A stretch of 64,000 nt of DNA from Paucisalibacillus globulus DSM 18846 (GCF_000482485.1 NZ_AXVK01000001.1:62001-126000), one strand, 5' to 3'. Shown: positions 34,370-43,756, numbered from the stretch's first letter. The notes: generated by a model from the sequence alone, not told the origin. Program-made: numbers and translations.

Positions 34370-35593
34370 ATGGAGAAAAAAATAACCTTTATTCATGCAG
34401 CAGACTTACACTTGGACAGTCCATTTAAAGGCTTATCAAATATTGGCGAATCACTTTTTCAAGAAATAAGGAAGAGCACATTCAATGCTCTGGACAACTT
34501 AGTAAAAACAGCAATTAAGAAAAAAGTAGATTTTGTATTACTAGTTGGAGACTTATTTGATAATGAGAAACAAAGCTTGAAAGCACAAATCAGTTTGCGA
34601 AATGCCTTTGAAGAATTACAACGACATGGTATTAAAGTGTATTTATCCTATGGTAATCATGATTATATAGAAGGTAATATTTATCCAATTGTCTATCCTG
34701 AGAATGTTCATGTTTTTCCAGATGAGCAGGTTCGTTCCTTTACTTTTGAAAAAGAGAATGGTCCGTTAGCAGCAATTTATGGCTTTAGTTATGAGAATCG
34801 AGCTGTGACTTCAAAAAAGGTGTATGAATATAAGAAGATTAATAGAGATATCCCATTCCATATTGCAACTCTTCATGGAAGTCTTGAAAGTAATACGGAG
34901 CATGATACATACGCACCATTTCAGGTGGGCGAACTGATGGATTCAGACTTTGACTACTGGGCATTAGGCCATATACATAAACGAGAAATACTAAAAGAAA
35001 ATCCATTTATTATCTATCCGGGGAATATTCAAGGAAGAAGCCGGAAAGAGTTAGGTGAAAAAGGTTGTTATTTCGTGGAAATGGCTGAAGGAAAACAGAC
35101 TGTTGAATTTATCCCACTTCAAGCTATTGAATACAATCAATTAACGATAGACGTTTCTAATTGTGAAACAATCCATCAAGTTGAACTAGTCATTACGGAA
35201 GAGTTAAGAAATTTACATTCAATAGTTCCACAATTATTGGACGTTACCCTTAAAGGGAAAGAATCCAATTTAGTAGGGTGGAAAACAGAGAATTTATTAG
35301 AAGAAATCATTGAAATCGTTAATGATAGTTTTCAAAGCCAAAAAAACTGGCTCCACATATTTAGAACTACAATTATTGAGACATTTACAATAGAGGATAG
35401 TAGTTTAATGGGTGAACATTTTATAGGAGAGTTAATAGCAAATTTAGAGGAATCTCCTATTCGCGACCATATAAGTGATTTATTTCAACATAAGCAAGCA
35501 AGAATTTATATTGATTCCCTTTCAATAGAAGAGGAAGAGTTAATAAAGAATGAAGCAAAGCAACTACTATTGCACGAACTTTTAAAGGAATGA
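34370..35593 (+). CDS. yhaO: DNA repair exonuclease subunit YhaO (SbcD/Mre11-like)
   Basis: This 407-residue metallophosphatase-fold nuclease shows every phosphoesterase motif: HAADLHLD, VGDLFD, GNHD, the TLHGS His and GHIH. YhaO pairs with the SMC-like YhaN encoded next, as SbcD does with SbcC. I chose the ATG at 34370, 7 bp after GAGGAGGGA, over the ATG three bases earlier. The C-terminal 130 residues or so probably bind the partner. The gap to yhaN is 9 bp. Confidence 0.92.
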   Translation: MEKKITFIHAADLHLDSPFKGLSNIGESLFQEIRKSTFNALDNLVKTAIKKKVDFVLLVGDLFDNEKQSLKAQISLRNAFEELQRHGIKVYLSYGNHDYIEGNIYPIVYPENVHVFPDEQVRSFTFEKENGPLAAIYGFSYENRAVTSKKVYEYKKINRDIPFHIATLHGSLESNTEHDTYAPFQVGELMDSDFDYWALGHIHKREILKENPFIIYPGNIQGRSRKELGEKGCYFVEMAEGKQTVEFIPLQAIEYNQLTIDVSNCETIHQVELVITEELRNLHSIVPQLLDVTLKGKESNLVGWKTENLLEEIIEIVNDSFQSQKNWLHIFRTTIIETFTIEDSSLMGEHFIGELIANLEESPIRDHISDLFQHKQARIYIDSLSIEEEELIKNEAKQLLLHELLKE

Positions 35594-35602
35594 GGTGACA
35601 CT

Positions 35603-38581
35603 ATGAAACTACTTCGGGCAACTATTTATGGATTTGGAAAATGGGTGGATTACGATATTGACTTTTCTAATCAATCATTTATAGCAATATATGGGGAAAA
35701 TGAATCTGGTAAAACAACTATCCAGCGTTTCTTGTTATTTATACTTTTTGGAATGCCACCAAGACAACGGAAGTTTTATCAGCCTAAGAACAGTAGCAAA
35801 ATGGGTGGACGATTAACCATTCAAGATGATGAAATAGGCGAGTATACTATTGAAAGACTAGGAGATACACGAAATGGTGCAGCACAATGTTACACCCCAG
35901 ATGGGGAAGAATATGAGGAATCCTGGCTTCGCTCGAGACTTTCTGGGATAGATGAAAAAACATATCGGTCTATTTTTTCTTTTTCCGCACTTGACTTAAG
36001 TAAATTACAAGACGTTAAAGAGGAAGATATAAGTGAAGTGTTATTAGGAATTGGTCTAACTGGTTCAACTCGAATACATACAGCTGAAAAAAAACTCGAT
36101 CAAAGGCTTGGTGATTACTTTAAACCGAATGGGAAAATTCCCATCATAAATGAACAACTTGCTAAACTAAATGAACTCCAGCGTGAATTATTGGAGCTTA
36201 AACAAGAAGAGTCAACTTATCGGGTAAAAAAGAATGCTATTTTAGAATTAGAATCCGAAATTGAATTACTTACAGGAAGAATAAAGAGTGAAAAAGGAAG
36301 AGAATATCAATTAGAAAAAGTGATTCAATCATTACCTGAAGTGGAGGAGTATATTAATTACCAAACTCGACTTAAAGCATTCCCTGACCGTATTTCTTTT
36401 CCGGAAGATGGTATGAACCGCTATGAAGTTTTAAAAGGAAAACTCTTACCGTTGAAAAGTGATATTAAGCTAAGAATAAACAATAAAAATAATTTCATAG
36501 AGGAAAAAAAGGAACTGGAAGCCGAAAATAATATTTTCCCGCTAAATGAAGCTAGAACTATTTATGCGCAATATACTAACTACCAGGAAAATGAGCGAGA
36601 ACTCCTTCGTATTCAAAAACAAATTAATGAACAAGATAAAACATTGAATATGGAAATTATGGCATTGAATATCAGTTTAGATAAAGAGGTTATAGAAGAC
36701 ATATACCTTCCTTTTAATCTGGAAAAGCAATGGGAGGATTTTAAAAGGGAATTTGAGGAAATCAAGCATGATCGATTAACCAACAATGAAAACACCCAAT
36801 TACAACAATCCGAAAATAATCGCATTGAAAAAGAATTGGAGCACATCGAGGTAAGTGTATTATCGAATGAGAAAAGATTGGAACTTAAGAAACGAATTGA
36901 TACCTATAAGGAAAATAAATTATTAGAAGCTTTGCAACAGGAAAATTCTCATAAACATAAAAAATGGACCAGGACAAGAGAACAAACGACTAAGAGAATC
37001 GGATTATGGCTTGGCGCTAGTATTCTAATAGGTATCGTATTTGGAGTAATTGGCTTACTTCTAGAAATACCATTTATGATTAATATCTCTGCAGTAGCTA
37101 TCGTTCTTGGAATTACTCAATGGATGTTGGGGAAGAAGTCTATTAAAAGTATGGAGACTATGCTTAAAGAATCCTCAACTCCTCAAACAGTAGAACTAGT
37201 AACAGAGGATGAAATCGAGAGAGCAGAACATCACCTTCGTATTGATCAGGAAAGTACTCGTGAAATAGAGTTTTTAGAGAATAAACTTAAAGATATTTCT
37301 ATTCAATTGAGAACATTACACGATCAAAAGTTACTATTAGTTGAAAGAGAAGCAGATTTACAAAGAAGAATATCGGAACAAAGGATAAATTACTCCTTTT
37401 TAGAAAGTGTAGATGTTGTTTTTTGGCCGGAGCTTTATCGTTCATTAAAAGTACTATTGCAATTAGGTAAGAATATTGCTGACTTGCAAATAAAAGAAGC
37501 CGAGCTTAAAGCGGAATTAACAGGATATCACAATAATATTGACACCTTTTTACAGGATTATGGATTTGAAAATAACGCAAAATCTTTAGTTAGTAAACTA
37601 GACTTCCTTGAATTTGAAATTAATGCTTATCTAGGTCGAGAAAAGGAAATTTCGAAGACTACTAAAATGTTGGATGATACTTCTAAACAACTTAAAGAAC
37701 TATTGACGAAATGTGAAATAGTAGAAAAGGAAATTAAAGCCTTGTTTGATTTTGCTAACGTTCAAAATGAAGAAGAATTTTACCAAAGGGCAAAAGAATT
37801 AAAAATTCAAGCTGAATTGCGTGTTTCGTCAGAGAAAATTTTTAGTAAGTACTCTAGTTATTTTTCAAAAGAAGAGTGGGAGAATCTTGTTATGGCTCCT
37901 CCTAAGAAAAGTACTTTAGAACTTGAAATAAATGAGATAAAAAATGAAATTAGAGAGTTGGAAGAAAGCCAGGATAGGAACCGACAAAAACTAGCGAATA
38001 TAACAGTGGAGTTTCAAAGTCTAGAATCCTCTGAAACCTACTCTAAAATGGTACATAAGTTTCAATTGGAAAAAGAAAAGTTAACTACATTATCAAGGCA
38101 GTGGGCAGTGTATAAAACGGCGAGGGATTTACTAGCGGTGACAAAGGTTAATTATCGTAATAAGTATTTATCAAAAGTTATTGCAAAAACAAATTACTTT
38201 TTCAAACAGATTACAGGTGGTAATTATACCAAAGTTGATCCTCCGATTGGTGACAAACCTTTTACAGTGGAGCGGGATGATCAGTTTCGTTTTACTGTTC
38301 AAGAATTGTCACAAGGAACAATAAATCAATTATATGTTTCATTACGATTAGCAGTTAGTGAGGTAATGAGTGAATCGATGCATCTTCCGTTTATGATTGA
38401 TGATGCATTTGTTCATTTTGATGATACCCGAAGAAAACGAATCATGACTATTTTAGAAGAAATAGCTAAGCGTCATCAAGTCCTCTTATTTACTTGTAAG
38501 CAGGAGGTTTTAGAAGAAATTCATGACAAAAGCCTACACCAGTTGACAAACAGGCTACCATTAGTAGAAAATGAGTGGTAA
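35603..38581 (+). CDS. yhaN: SMC-like ATPase YhaN (SbcC/Rad50-type partner of YhaO)
   Basis: The 992-residue protein has Walker A GENESGKTT near residue 31. Long coiled coils are broken in the middle by two adjacent hydrophobic segments (about 464-510). It ends with the signature LSQGTINQLYVSLRLA and Walker B LPFMIDDAFVHFDD. Where Rad50/SbcC has a zinc hook, YhaN has this membrane-like hairpin, so the complex may sit at the membrane; that is inference from hydrophobicity. It is in an operon with yhaO (GAGGTGA ribosome site). Confidence 0.91.
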   Translation: MKLLRATIYGFGKWVDYDIDFSNQSFIAIYGENESGKTTIQRFLLFILFGMPPRQRKFYQPKNSSKMGGRLTIQDDEIGEYTIERLGDTRNGAAQCYTPDGEEYEESWLRSRLSGIDEKTYRSIFSFSALDLSKLQDVKEEDISEVLLGIGLTGSTRIHTAEKKLDQRLGDYFKPNGKIPIINEQLAKLNELQRELLELKQEESTYRVKKNAILELESEIELLTGRIKSEKGREYQLEKVIQSLPEVEEYINYQTRLKAFPDRISFPEDGMNRYEVLKGKLLPLKSDIKLRINNKNNFIEEKKELEAENNIFPLNEARTIYAQYTNYQENERELLRIQKQINEQDKTLNMEIMALNISLDKEVIEDIYLPFNLEKQWEDFKREFEEIKHDRLTNNENTQLQQSENNRIEKELEHIEVSVLSNEKRLELKKRIDTYKENKLLEALQQENSHKHKKWTRTREQTTKRIGLWLGASILIGIVFGVIGLLLEIPFMINISAVAIVLGITQWMLGKKSIKSMETMLKESSTPQTVELVTEDEIERAEHHLRIDQESTREIEFLENKLKDISIQLRTLHDQKLLLVEREADLQRRISEQRINYSFLESVDVVFWPELYRSLKVLLQLGKNIADLQIKEAELKAELTGYHNNIDTFLQDYGFENNAKSLVSKLDFLEFEINAYLGREKEISKTTKMLDDTSKQLKELLTKCEIVEKEIKALFDFANVQNEEEFYQRAKELKIQAELRVSSEKIFSKYSSYFSKEEWENLVMAPPKKSTLELEINEIKNEIRELEESQDRNRQKLANITVEFQSLESSETYSKMVHKFQLEKEKLTTLSRQWAVYKTARDLLAVTKVNYRNKYLSKVIAKTNYFFKQITGGNYTKVDPPIGDKPFTVERDDQFRFTVQELSQGTINQLYVSLRLAVSEVMSESMHLPFMIDDAFVHFDDTRRKRIMTILEEIAKRHQVLLFTCKQEVLEEIHDKSLHQLTNRLPLVENEW

Positions 38582-38695
38582 ATGAAAAAGTAATTTTTCT
38601 GTAGTGAACTGGATTGTACGAAAATACTTGAAGTGATATAGCAAATATACGTATTTAAGGTTTTGTACATCTAGCTAATGGAGGGGCATCCTTGG

Positions 38696-39241
38696 ATGGA
38701 AAATAAAAAGAGCAAAGAATGGGAAAAACACGAAGAAACCATTGAAAAGTTTATCCAAACCATTGCTAAAAATATGAGTTTGTATGGTGTTACATCATCG
38801 ATAGGTAGATTATATGGTGTACTATATTTCTCTGATGAACCAATGACACTAGATGATATGCGAGATGCGCTTGAAATGAGCAAAACGAGTATGTCAACAG
38901 GGGTTAGAACACTTTCCGATATGAAGATGGTTGAATCTACGTATAAAAAAGGAATCCGTAAGGACCTTTACACTTCTGAAGAAGATTGGTACAAGTCATT
39001 TACCTCTTTATTTGGGGGACGCTGGAGAAGGCAGACAGAATCGAATATCGAGGAAGCAGATGAAGCAATGGAAGAATTGCAAAAAATCTTAGACAAAACA
39101 GATGATGAAGAATTAAAAGAGCGTATAACTCGTGACATGGAACGATTAGAATATGCGGAAAATTATTATGATTGGTTGATAAAATTTATTCAGGTTATTG
39201 AATCTGGAAAGATATTTGAATATATACCAAAAAATAAATAA
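38696..39241 (+). CDS. GbsR-family (MarR-like) transcriptional regulator
   Basis: The 181-residue protein has a winged helix (LDDMRDALEMSKTSMSTGVR) and a C-terminal helical dimerisation part, as in GbsR/OpcR/YvaV regulators of glycine betaine and choline genes. The ATG at 38696 lies 9 bp after GGAGGGG; an upstream ATG at 38678 overlaps that site. It is inserted between yhaN and yhaM, with no compatible-solute gene adjacent. A 12-bp-stem terminator follows. Its target may be the opuA locus 5 kb away, but that is a guess. Confidence 0.85.
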   Translation: MENKKSKEWEKHEETIEKFIQTIAKNMSLYGVTSSIGRLYGVLYFSDEPMTLDDMRDALEMSKTSMSTGVRTLSDMKMVESTYKKGIRKDLYTSEEDWYKSFTSLFGGRWRRQTESNIEEADEAMEELQKILDKTDDEELKERITRDMERLEYAENYYDWLIKFIQVIESGKIFEYIPKNK

Positions 39242-39253
39242 TTAATATGCAGC

Positions 39254-39298
39254 ATGAGATTGACTGATCGCTAATTAGAGTAAGTCAATCTCATTTCT
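39254..39298 (+). terminator. Terminator after the GbsR-family gene
   Basis: The perfect 12-bp stem ATGAGATTGACT/AGTCAATCTCAT with a 17-nt loop is followed by TTCT. The tail is weak. Confidence 0.72.
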
Positions 39299-39319
39299 GT
39301 TAATGGGGAGGAACAGTTT

Positions 39320-40264
39320 ATGAAGAGTGGTATTGGAAATCATCAAATTGGCGATGCCTTTGAAGGATTCGTTCTCATTAAAGAGTCAACAAAAGGAACG
39401 ACAAGTAATGGAAAGCCTTTTTTAACGTTAATACTACGCGACTCTACCGGAGAAATTGATGCAAAGTTATGGGATATAACGGAGGAAGATGAGACGACGT
39501 TTATTCAAGAACAAATTATTCGAATTACTGGGGAACTAAATCAGTTTCGCGGCAAAGCCCAAATGAGAATTAGTTCGATTCGTTTAGCACAAACAACGGA
39601 CGGTGTACAAGTATCTGACTTTATTGAAAAGGCACCGATTGAACGGGAAGAATTAATGGTAAAGTTAACCGAAGCTATTTTTGAAATGAAAAATCCTACG
39701 ATACAACGAATTGTTAGAGCGATTATCAAAAAATATCAGGAACCATTGCTATTATATCCAGCTGCAACTAGAAATCATCACGAATATGTTTCGGGCCTAG
39801 CACATCACGTTGTAAGCATGTTGAAAATTGCTAGTGAGCTATGTCAGTTGTATCCTCAAGTTAATAAGGACTTATTATATGCGGGGGTTATATTACATGA
39901 TATCGGGAAGTTAAAAGAACTTTCTGGTGTTATATCTACAACCTATACATTGGAAGGGAAATTATTAGGTCATATCCCAATTATGGTAGAAGAAATTGGC
40001 CAGATGGCAAGAGAGTTAAAAGTTGAAGGGGAAGAAGTATTAATATTACAGCATTTGGTTCTGAGTCATCATGGAAAGGCAGAATGGGGAAGTCCAACAC
40101 CACCATTAGTTAGAGAGGCCGAATTATTACACTTTATTGATTTAATTGATGCAAAAATGAATATGTTGAATCGAGCTTTAGATAAAGTGAAGCCTGGAGA
40201 GTTTACGGATCGCTTATTTGCGATGGATAATCGTTCTTTCTATAAGCCTACATTTGAAGAATAA
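39320..40264 (+). CDS. yhaM: 3'-5' exoribonuclease YhaM
   Basis: This 314-residue nuclease combines an N-terminal OB-fold (about 12-90, binds nucleic acid) with an HD domain. HD residues are seen in [21 protein letters not shown] and LVLSHHG. YhaM trims RNA 3' ends after transcription and can also act on DNA. It is preceded by AATGGGGAGGAAC. It stands with yhaL and prsA as in B. subtilis, but here it is separated from yhaN by a regulator gene. Confidence 0.94.
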   Translation: MKSGIGNHQIGDAFEGFVLIKESTKGTTSNGKPFLTLILRDSTGEIDAKLWDITEEDETTFIQEQIIRITGELNQFRGKAQMRISSIRLAQTTDGVQVSDFIEKAPIEREELMVKLTEAIFEMKNPTIQRIVRAIIKKYQEPLLLYPAATRNHHEYVSGLAHHVVSMLKIASELCQLYPQVNKDLLYAGVILHDIGKLKELSGVISTTYTLEGKLLGHIPIMVEEIGQMARELKVEGEEVLILQHLVLSHHGKAEWGSPTPPLVREAELLHFIDLIDAKMNMLNRALDKVKPGEFTDRLFAMDNRSFYKPTFEE

Positions 40265-40337
40265 TTTTTCCTGTAATGATTCAAATTCCTTGTACATATA
40301 CATGAAATAAGTAGTTATGGACAAGGGGGTTAAAAAC

Positions 40338-40529
40338 ATGATTTTGGGAATGCCATGGTGGGTTTTCATGATGATCTTATTCATTTTCTTTAGTGGTTAT
40401 ATGTCTTTTCGTGCAATGCGCGCAGAAAGGGAACTTGAAAGACACTATATTGAGCGAGAAGGCCAAGTATATATAGAGAGAATGGAAGAAGAGCGTGAAG
40501 AACGACATAAAAATGAAGCAACGAATTAA
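40338..40529 (+). CDS. yhaL: Sporulation protein YhaL
   Basis: The 63-residue protein has one N-terminal membrane segment (PWWVFMMILFIFFSGYMSF) and a highly charged helical tail (RAERELERHYIEREGQVYIE). This and its place between yhaM and prsA identify the YhaL family. I use the ATG at 40338, 8 bp after AAGGGGG; an ATG at 40317 overlaps that site. Its molecular role in sporulation is unknown. Confidence 0.87.
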   Translation: MILGMPWWVFMMILFIFFSGYMSFRAMRAERELERHYIEREGQVYIERMEEEREERHKNEATN

Positions 40530-40569
40530 TTTTTACTAGAAAGTACCTACTCCGAGTTAATCTAAACGT

Positions 40570-40610
40570 AAAAGGGTCTGATCCCCTAATTTGGGAATCA
40601 GACCCTTGTC
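40570..40610. terminator. Bidirectional terminator between yhaL and prsA
   Basis: AAGGGTCTGAT and its complement form an 11-bp stem, continued by CCC/GGG after one mismatch. On the minus strand TTTTACGTTT follows. The GGTCTGA core resembles the hairpin at 59496. Confidence 0.78.
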
Positions 40611-40623
40611 CATCTCTTTAAAA

Positions 40624-41502
40624 TTAACCTTGTGCTTCAGGTTTTGTGAAAAGATCTTTGAATTCATCTAGTTTAACGTCAATTTTTGCATCTTCTAAAA
40701 GTTTGTCCATTTTTTCCTGAACAGCTGCATAATCAACTTGTTCCGTTGCTATTTCTTTACGGATATCTTCTTTCTTATCTTCTAGAGTTGGAATTTCTGT
40801 AACTTGAATGATGTGATATCCAAATTCGGATTTAACAGGTTCACTAATTTCTCCTTCTCCAAGGCCAAATGCAGTATCTTCAAATTCTTTAACCATCTTA
40901 CCTTTAGCAAAGAAACCTAGGTCTCCACCTTGAGAAGCGGAACCATCAGTAGAGTTTTCCTTTGCTAGCTCAGCAAAGTCAGCACCTTCATCAAGTTGTT
41001 TCTTTAAATCTTTAGCTTTTGCTTCATCTTCAACTAGGATGTGACTTGCACGGATTTCAAGTTCACCATTTTCTTTCTTCTCGTTGAATTTCTTTTCTAC
41101 ATCTTCATCTGAAACATCAATATCTTCATATACAAGTTTTTCTTGAAGTAGTCTTTGGTACGTTTGTTCACGGAATGCATCTTCGTCAGGGTAACCTTGT
41201 TGCATTAACCACATGGAGAACATTTCACCCTGTGCGTCTTTCGCATCTTGAATAGCTTTATCTAATTCCTCATCTGTAACTTCGTATTTATCTTCTAATA
41301 CCTTAATAACAACCATATTGTAAAGTGCACTTTCACCAATATAGTCCTTCATCTCAGCATAGAAATCTCCTTTAGTTACGTCTCCTACTTTTGTTTCTAC
41401 GATTACTTCTGAATCTGCTTTAGATTCATCATTATCGGCAGTACATGCAGAAAGTAGTAAAGCCCCAGCTGTGATTGTTGCTGCAATTGATAATTTTTTC
41501 AT
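40624..41502 (-). CDS. prsA: Foldase lipoprotein PrsA
   Basis: This peptidyl-prolyl isomerase is anchored outside the membrane and helps exported proteins fold. The 292-residue precursor has the lipobox LLSAC with lipidated Cys20, then an N-terminal chaperone region, the parvulin domain (about 133-225, starting ASHILVEDE and holding GGDLGFFAKGKM and FGYHII), and a C-terminal helical part. The length is normal for Bacillus PrsA. It is transcribed alone, convergent with yhaL. Confidence 0.95.
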   Translation of the reverse strand: MKKLSIAATITAGALLLSACTADNDESKADSEVIVETKVGDVTKGDFYAEMKDYIGESALYNMVVIKVLEDKYEVTDEELDKAIQDAKDAQGEMFSMWLMQQGYPDEDAFREQTYQRLLQEKLVYEDIDVSDEDVEKKFNEKKENGELEIRASHILVEDEAKAKDLKKQLDEGADFAELAKENSTDGSASQGGDLGFFAKGKMVKEFEDTAFGLGEGEISEPVKSEFGYHIIQVTEIPTLEDKKEDIRKEIATEQVDYAAVQEKMDKLLEDAKIDVKLDEFKDLFTKPEAQG

Positions 41503-41622
41503 TTAAGCCACACTCCTAATCATATTGTTACCTCTTGGCTATTGATTAATATACCACAGTTTTGATGAAAAATAATAGCTTAATGGTGAATTACTTACAT
41601 TTTACACATTTATTGTTCGTCA

Positions 41623-41808
41623 TCAAACCATGACATTTAATACTTTTATATAGGAGGAGACCAGTAAGATAAGCATCATTACATTGATTACACGGAATAC
41701 CCTTGCTTGTTTGGTTGCATTCATTTCTAACTTCTTACAAAATTTATCTGCTAACGTATTGAAAATGAATAAAATGATGAATGCATAAAATAGAAAAATA
41801 ATAATCAT
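41623..41808 (-). CDS. Small two-helix membrane protein
   Basis: The 61-residue protein has two hydrophobic segments (about 1-19 and 38-60) joined by a charged stretch (ADKFCKKLEMNATKQARVFR). TTAGGAGGTTGAT just before the ATG is a strong ribosome site. I do not recognise the family. It lies between prsA and a DUF3267 gene, all on the same strand. Confidence 0.65.
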   Translation of the reverse strand: MIIIFLFYAFIILFIFNTLADKFCKKLEMNATKQARVFRVINVMMLILLVSSYIKVLNVMV

Positions 41809-41949
41809 ATCTTATCAACCTCCTAAAGGAACCTAAATATTCTAACAGAGATATTTATGCAGAATACATAAATATCATGCAACTGAGTTAAAACTAGCAA
41901 ACTAGTTACCTATAAAATACTGTAACAAAAAATTCATTTTATGGATAGT

Positions 41950-41982
41950 AAAAAAAGAAGGAGTGTTTTAAACACTCCTTCT
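41950..41982 (-). terminator. Terminator after the DUF3267 gene
   Basis: The 12-13-bp stem AGAAGGAGTGTTT/AAACACTCCTTCT is followed on the minus strand by TTTTTTT. It overlaps the stop codon. Confidence 0.88.
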
Positions 41983-42520
41983 AATTTGCTTTAAGTAGGA
42001 TATCAAAACCTTCATTACCATTTTCAATAAATGCGTTTTTAGGTGCTTTGATAAGGTGAAAAATAGTTAGATAATCTAAAAAGGATATCCCAATATTTAA
42101 TGATGTAATTAAAAGAAAATAGATATAGATATTTGGAAATACTAATGTAGCAATTAATCCTGGTATAGTTATTATCAATGTTGGTGCCAATGCTGAAATG
42201 ATAAAAGCATTCTTACTAATATGAGTATCGGTATAGAAAGTAAACACTGGTAACGCTTTTTTTCTTAGTATAATTAAATTTATTCGTCTTTTAAACAAAA
42301 ATAATGGTAGAATATGCATAAAAGAATGAAGGGTTGGCAATAAAATGATTGCCAATAAAAACAGGATAATACCTGAATCGTTAACCTGGTTTACTTGATG
42401 GAATATAGAAAATGGTACGTTTAATATAATAAATGACAATAATGCTGTAAATATAGATATTAGGTTGATCCATTTTAATCCATATTGTTTATCTAAGTTA
42501 ACAGATTTCCAGCAGTTCAT
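41981..42520 (-). CDS. DUF3267 membrane protein
   Basis: The 179-residue protein has four or five hydrophobic segments and the HSFMHILP motif near residue 66, whose HxxxH resembles the zinc ligands of site-2-type metalloproteases; DUF3267 proteins are often described as such. Proteolytic activity is unproven. The ribosome site is AGGAGGGACAATGAG. It is divergent from yhaI. Confidence 0.75.
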   Translation of the reverse strand: MNCWKSVNLDKQYGLKWINLISIFTALLSFIILNVPFSIFHQVNQVNDSGIILFLLAIILLPTLHSFMHILPLFLFKRRINLIILRKKALPVFTFYTDTHISKNAFIISALAPTLIITIPGLIATLVFPNIYIYFLLITSLNIGISFLDYLTIFHLIKAPKNAFIENGNEGFDILLKAN

Positions 42521-42672
42521 CTCATTGTCCCTCCTATTCTTTCAAAGAAATTTTTTAGAAAATCAGTTGCATTTTTTAAAGCCTTATTGATGATAGTATC
42601 TTGCTAAGAAAAATGCAATACTTTTTACTGAAAAAATATATTTTACAATACTGTTTATAATGAATAATATTC

Positions 42673-42687
42673 TGATAATCATTATTC
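42673..42687 (+). promoter_or_regulatory. Fur-like box upstream of yhaI
   Basis: TGATAATCATTATTC matches the 7-1-7 Fur motif TGATAATNATTATCA at all but two of its fixed positions. TATAAT (42656-42661) lies 11 bp upstream, so bound protein would block transcription of yhaI. Confidence 0.5.
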
Positions 42688-42713
42688 GGATGGGGTAAAG
42701 GAGGATGTTGTAC

Positions 42714-43049
42714 ATGGCTTGGGATAACAATTTAGCTACGTTTCAATTACAATTATTATCTAAAATAATCGACATCAATAAATACCCTTTTACCAGGCTT
42801 GTTATGGAGTATAAGTTGACAGAAGATGAATATAATGATCTTTTTACCTTATTAGAAGTCACAAATCAAGAATATGTACAACAAAAGGAAGAGGGATTGC
42901 TTAATTATTCATCCAACTTAGTAAAGTTCGCGGGAATGTTAAACGAAAAGTTAGATCCAACAGTAACAATCTTTGCATTACATAAAGAAGGTTATTATCC
43001 TGATTTATTAGCAGAGTTTATCAAATTACTAGAAAAAGATGGCTTGTAG
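42714..43049 (+). CDS. yhaI: DUF1878 protein YhaI
   Basis: The 111-residue, mostly helical protein of the DUF1878 family begins MAWDNNLATFQLQLLSKI; YhaI of B. subtilis has similar length and the same neighbourhood. The ATG at 42714 lies 9 bp after AAAGGAGG; an ATG at 42705 touches that site and is rejected. In B. subtilis scoC(hpr) is adjacent; here a GbsR-type gene takes that place. Function is unknown. Confidence 0.83.
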   Translation: MAWDNNLATFQLQLLSKIIDINKYPFTRLVMEYKLTEDEYNDLFTLLEVTNQEYVQQKEEGLLNYSSNLVKFAGMLNEKLDPTVTIFALHKEGYYPDLLAEFIKLLEKDGL

Positions 43050-43079
43050 ATATGTACTATCCTACAAGCCATCTTTTTT
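43033..43079. terminator. Bidirectional terminator between yhaI and gbsR
   Basis: A perfect stem of about 17 bp (AAAAAGATGGCTTGTAG with its complement) has T-runs on both strands. It overlaps the ends of both genes. Confidence 0.92.
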
Positions 43080-43553
43080 GATTTCGGATGCTTCTTTAAA
43101 GAAGCAATCTAATCTATTATGAAAATCTAGTAAATCATCAAGTTTATTCTGAATTTGGGGATCCTTTATATCGTTTTGTATTTGGTCAAATTCGTTTTTT
43201 AATTCCAACAAGGATTCTTTCCGATTTTCAGTAGCATCTTTCCATTTCTTCGTATAGAAGCTTAAAAATTGTTTATATAAATGATTATTTGCTTGATATA
43301 AATCCTTTCGAACCCCTTTTTTCCATACTCGTTTTACGAGGTTTAATTCTACTAAACTACGCATACTTGTACTTATCGAGGTTTTACTTTTTCCTAGTTC
43401 TTCACTCAATTCATCTAATGTTAAAGGTGTTCCCTCTACATATAGATAGGCAAAAACTCTTGCCTCGATTGGAGTTAAATCAAATAATTCAACGGTTTTT
43501 GCAAATTCTAGTAACATTCCATTTTTTACCTTTACATTGCTGTTATCCAACAC
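43062..43553 (-). CDS. GbsR-family regulator, likely repressor of the opuA operon
   Basis: The 163-residue MarR-like protein has a winged helix (LDELSEELGKSKTSISTSMR) and a helical C-terminus. It is a paralogue of the regulator at 38696-39241, sharing the KSKTSxSTxxR-type recognition helix and a GVRKDLY wing. The start is GTG after AGGAGGTTTAT (TTG three bases on is possible). It is divergent from opuAA, and a 16-bp palindrome lies in the shared control region, so it probably represses opuA in low salt, like OpuAR/GbsR proteins. Confidence 0.85.
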   Translation of the reverse strand: MLDNSNVKVKNGMLLEFAKTVELFDLTPIEARVFAYLYVEGTPLTLDELSEELGKSKTSISTSMRSLVELNLVKRVWKKGVRKDLYQANNHLYKQFLSFYTKKWKDATENRKESLLELKNEFDQIQNDIKDPQIQNKLDDLLDFHNRLDCFFKEASEIKKDGL

Positions 43554-43667
43554 ATAAACCTCCTAAACTCTCCTACTATAAGGTTACAATAGTCATCCAA
43601 TATTGAAAAATGGATAGTTGATAGGCATTTTGGAGTAATATGGAGTATTTATAAGGAAAACACCCGT

Positions 43668-43756
43668 TTGATTCGTACAGTTTAAACTGTATAAAAAATA
43701 TAATCGAAAATAAAGGAATACAAAGTTTGTCCAGTTCATATAAAAAGGTGTATAGT
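43668..43756 (+). promoter_or_regulatory. opuA promoter region with 16-bp palindrome
   Basis: TTGATT (43668-43673) and TATAAA (43690-43695) are 16 bp apart, and the perfect palindrome TACAGTTTAAACTGTA (43676-43691) lies between them. A second possible promoter is TTGTCC (43727) with TATAGT (43751), 18 bp apart. The palindrome is a strong operator candidate for the divergent GbsR-type protein. Confidence 0.6.
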
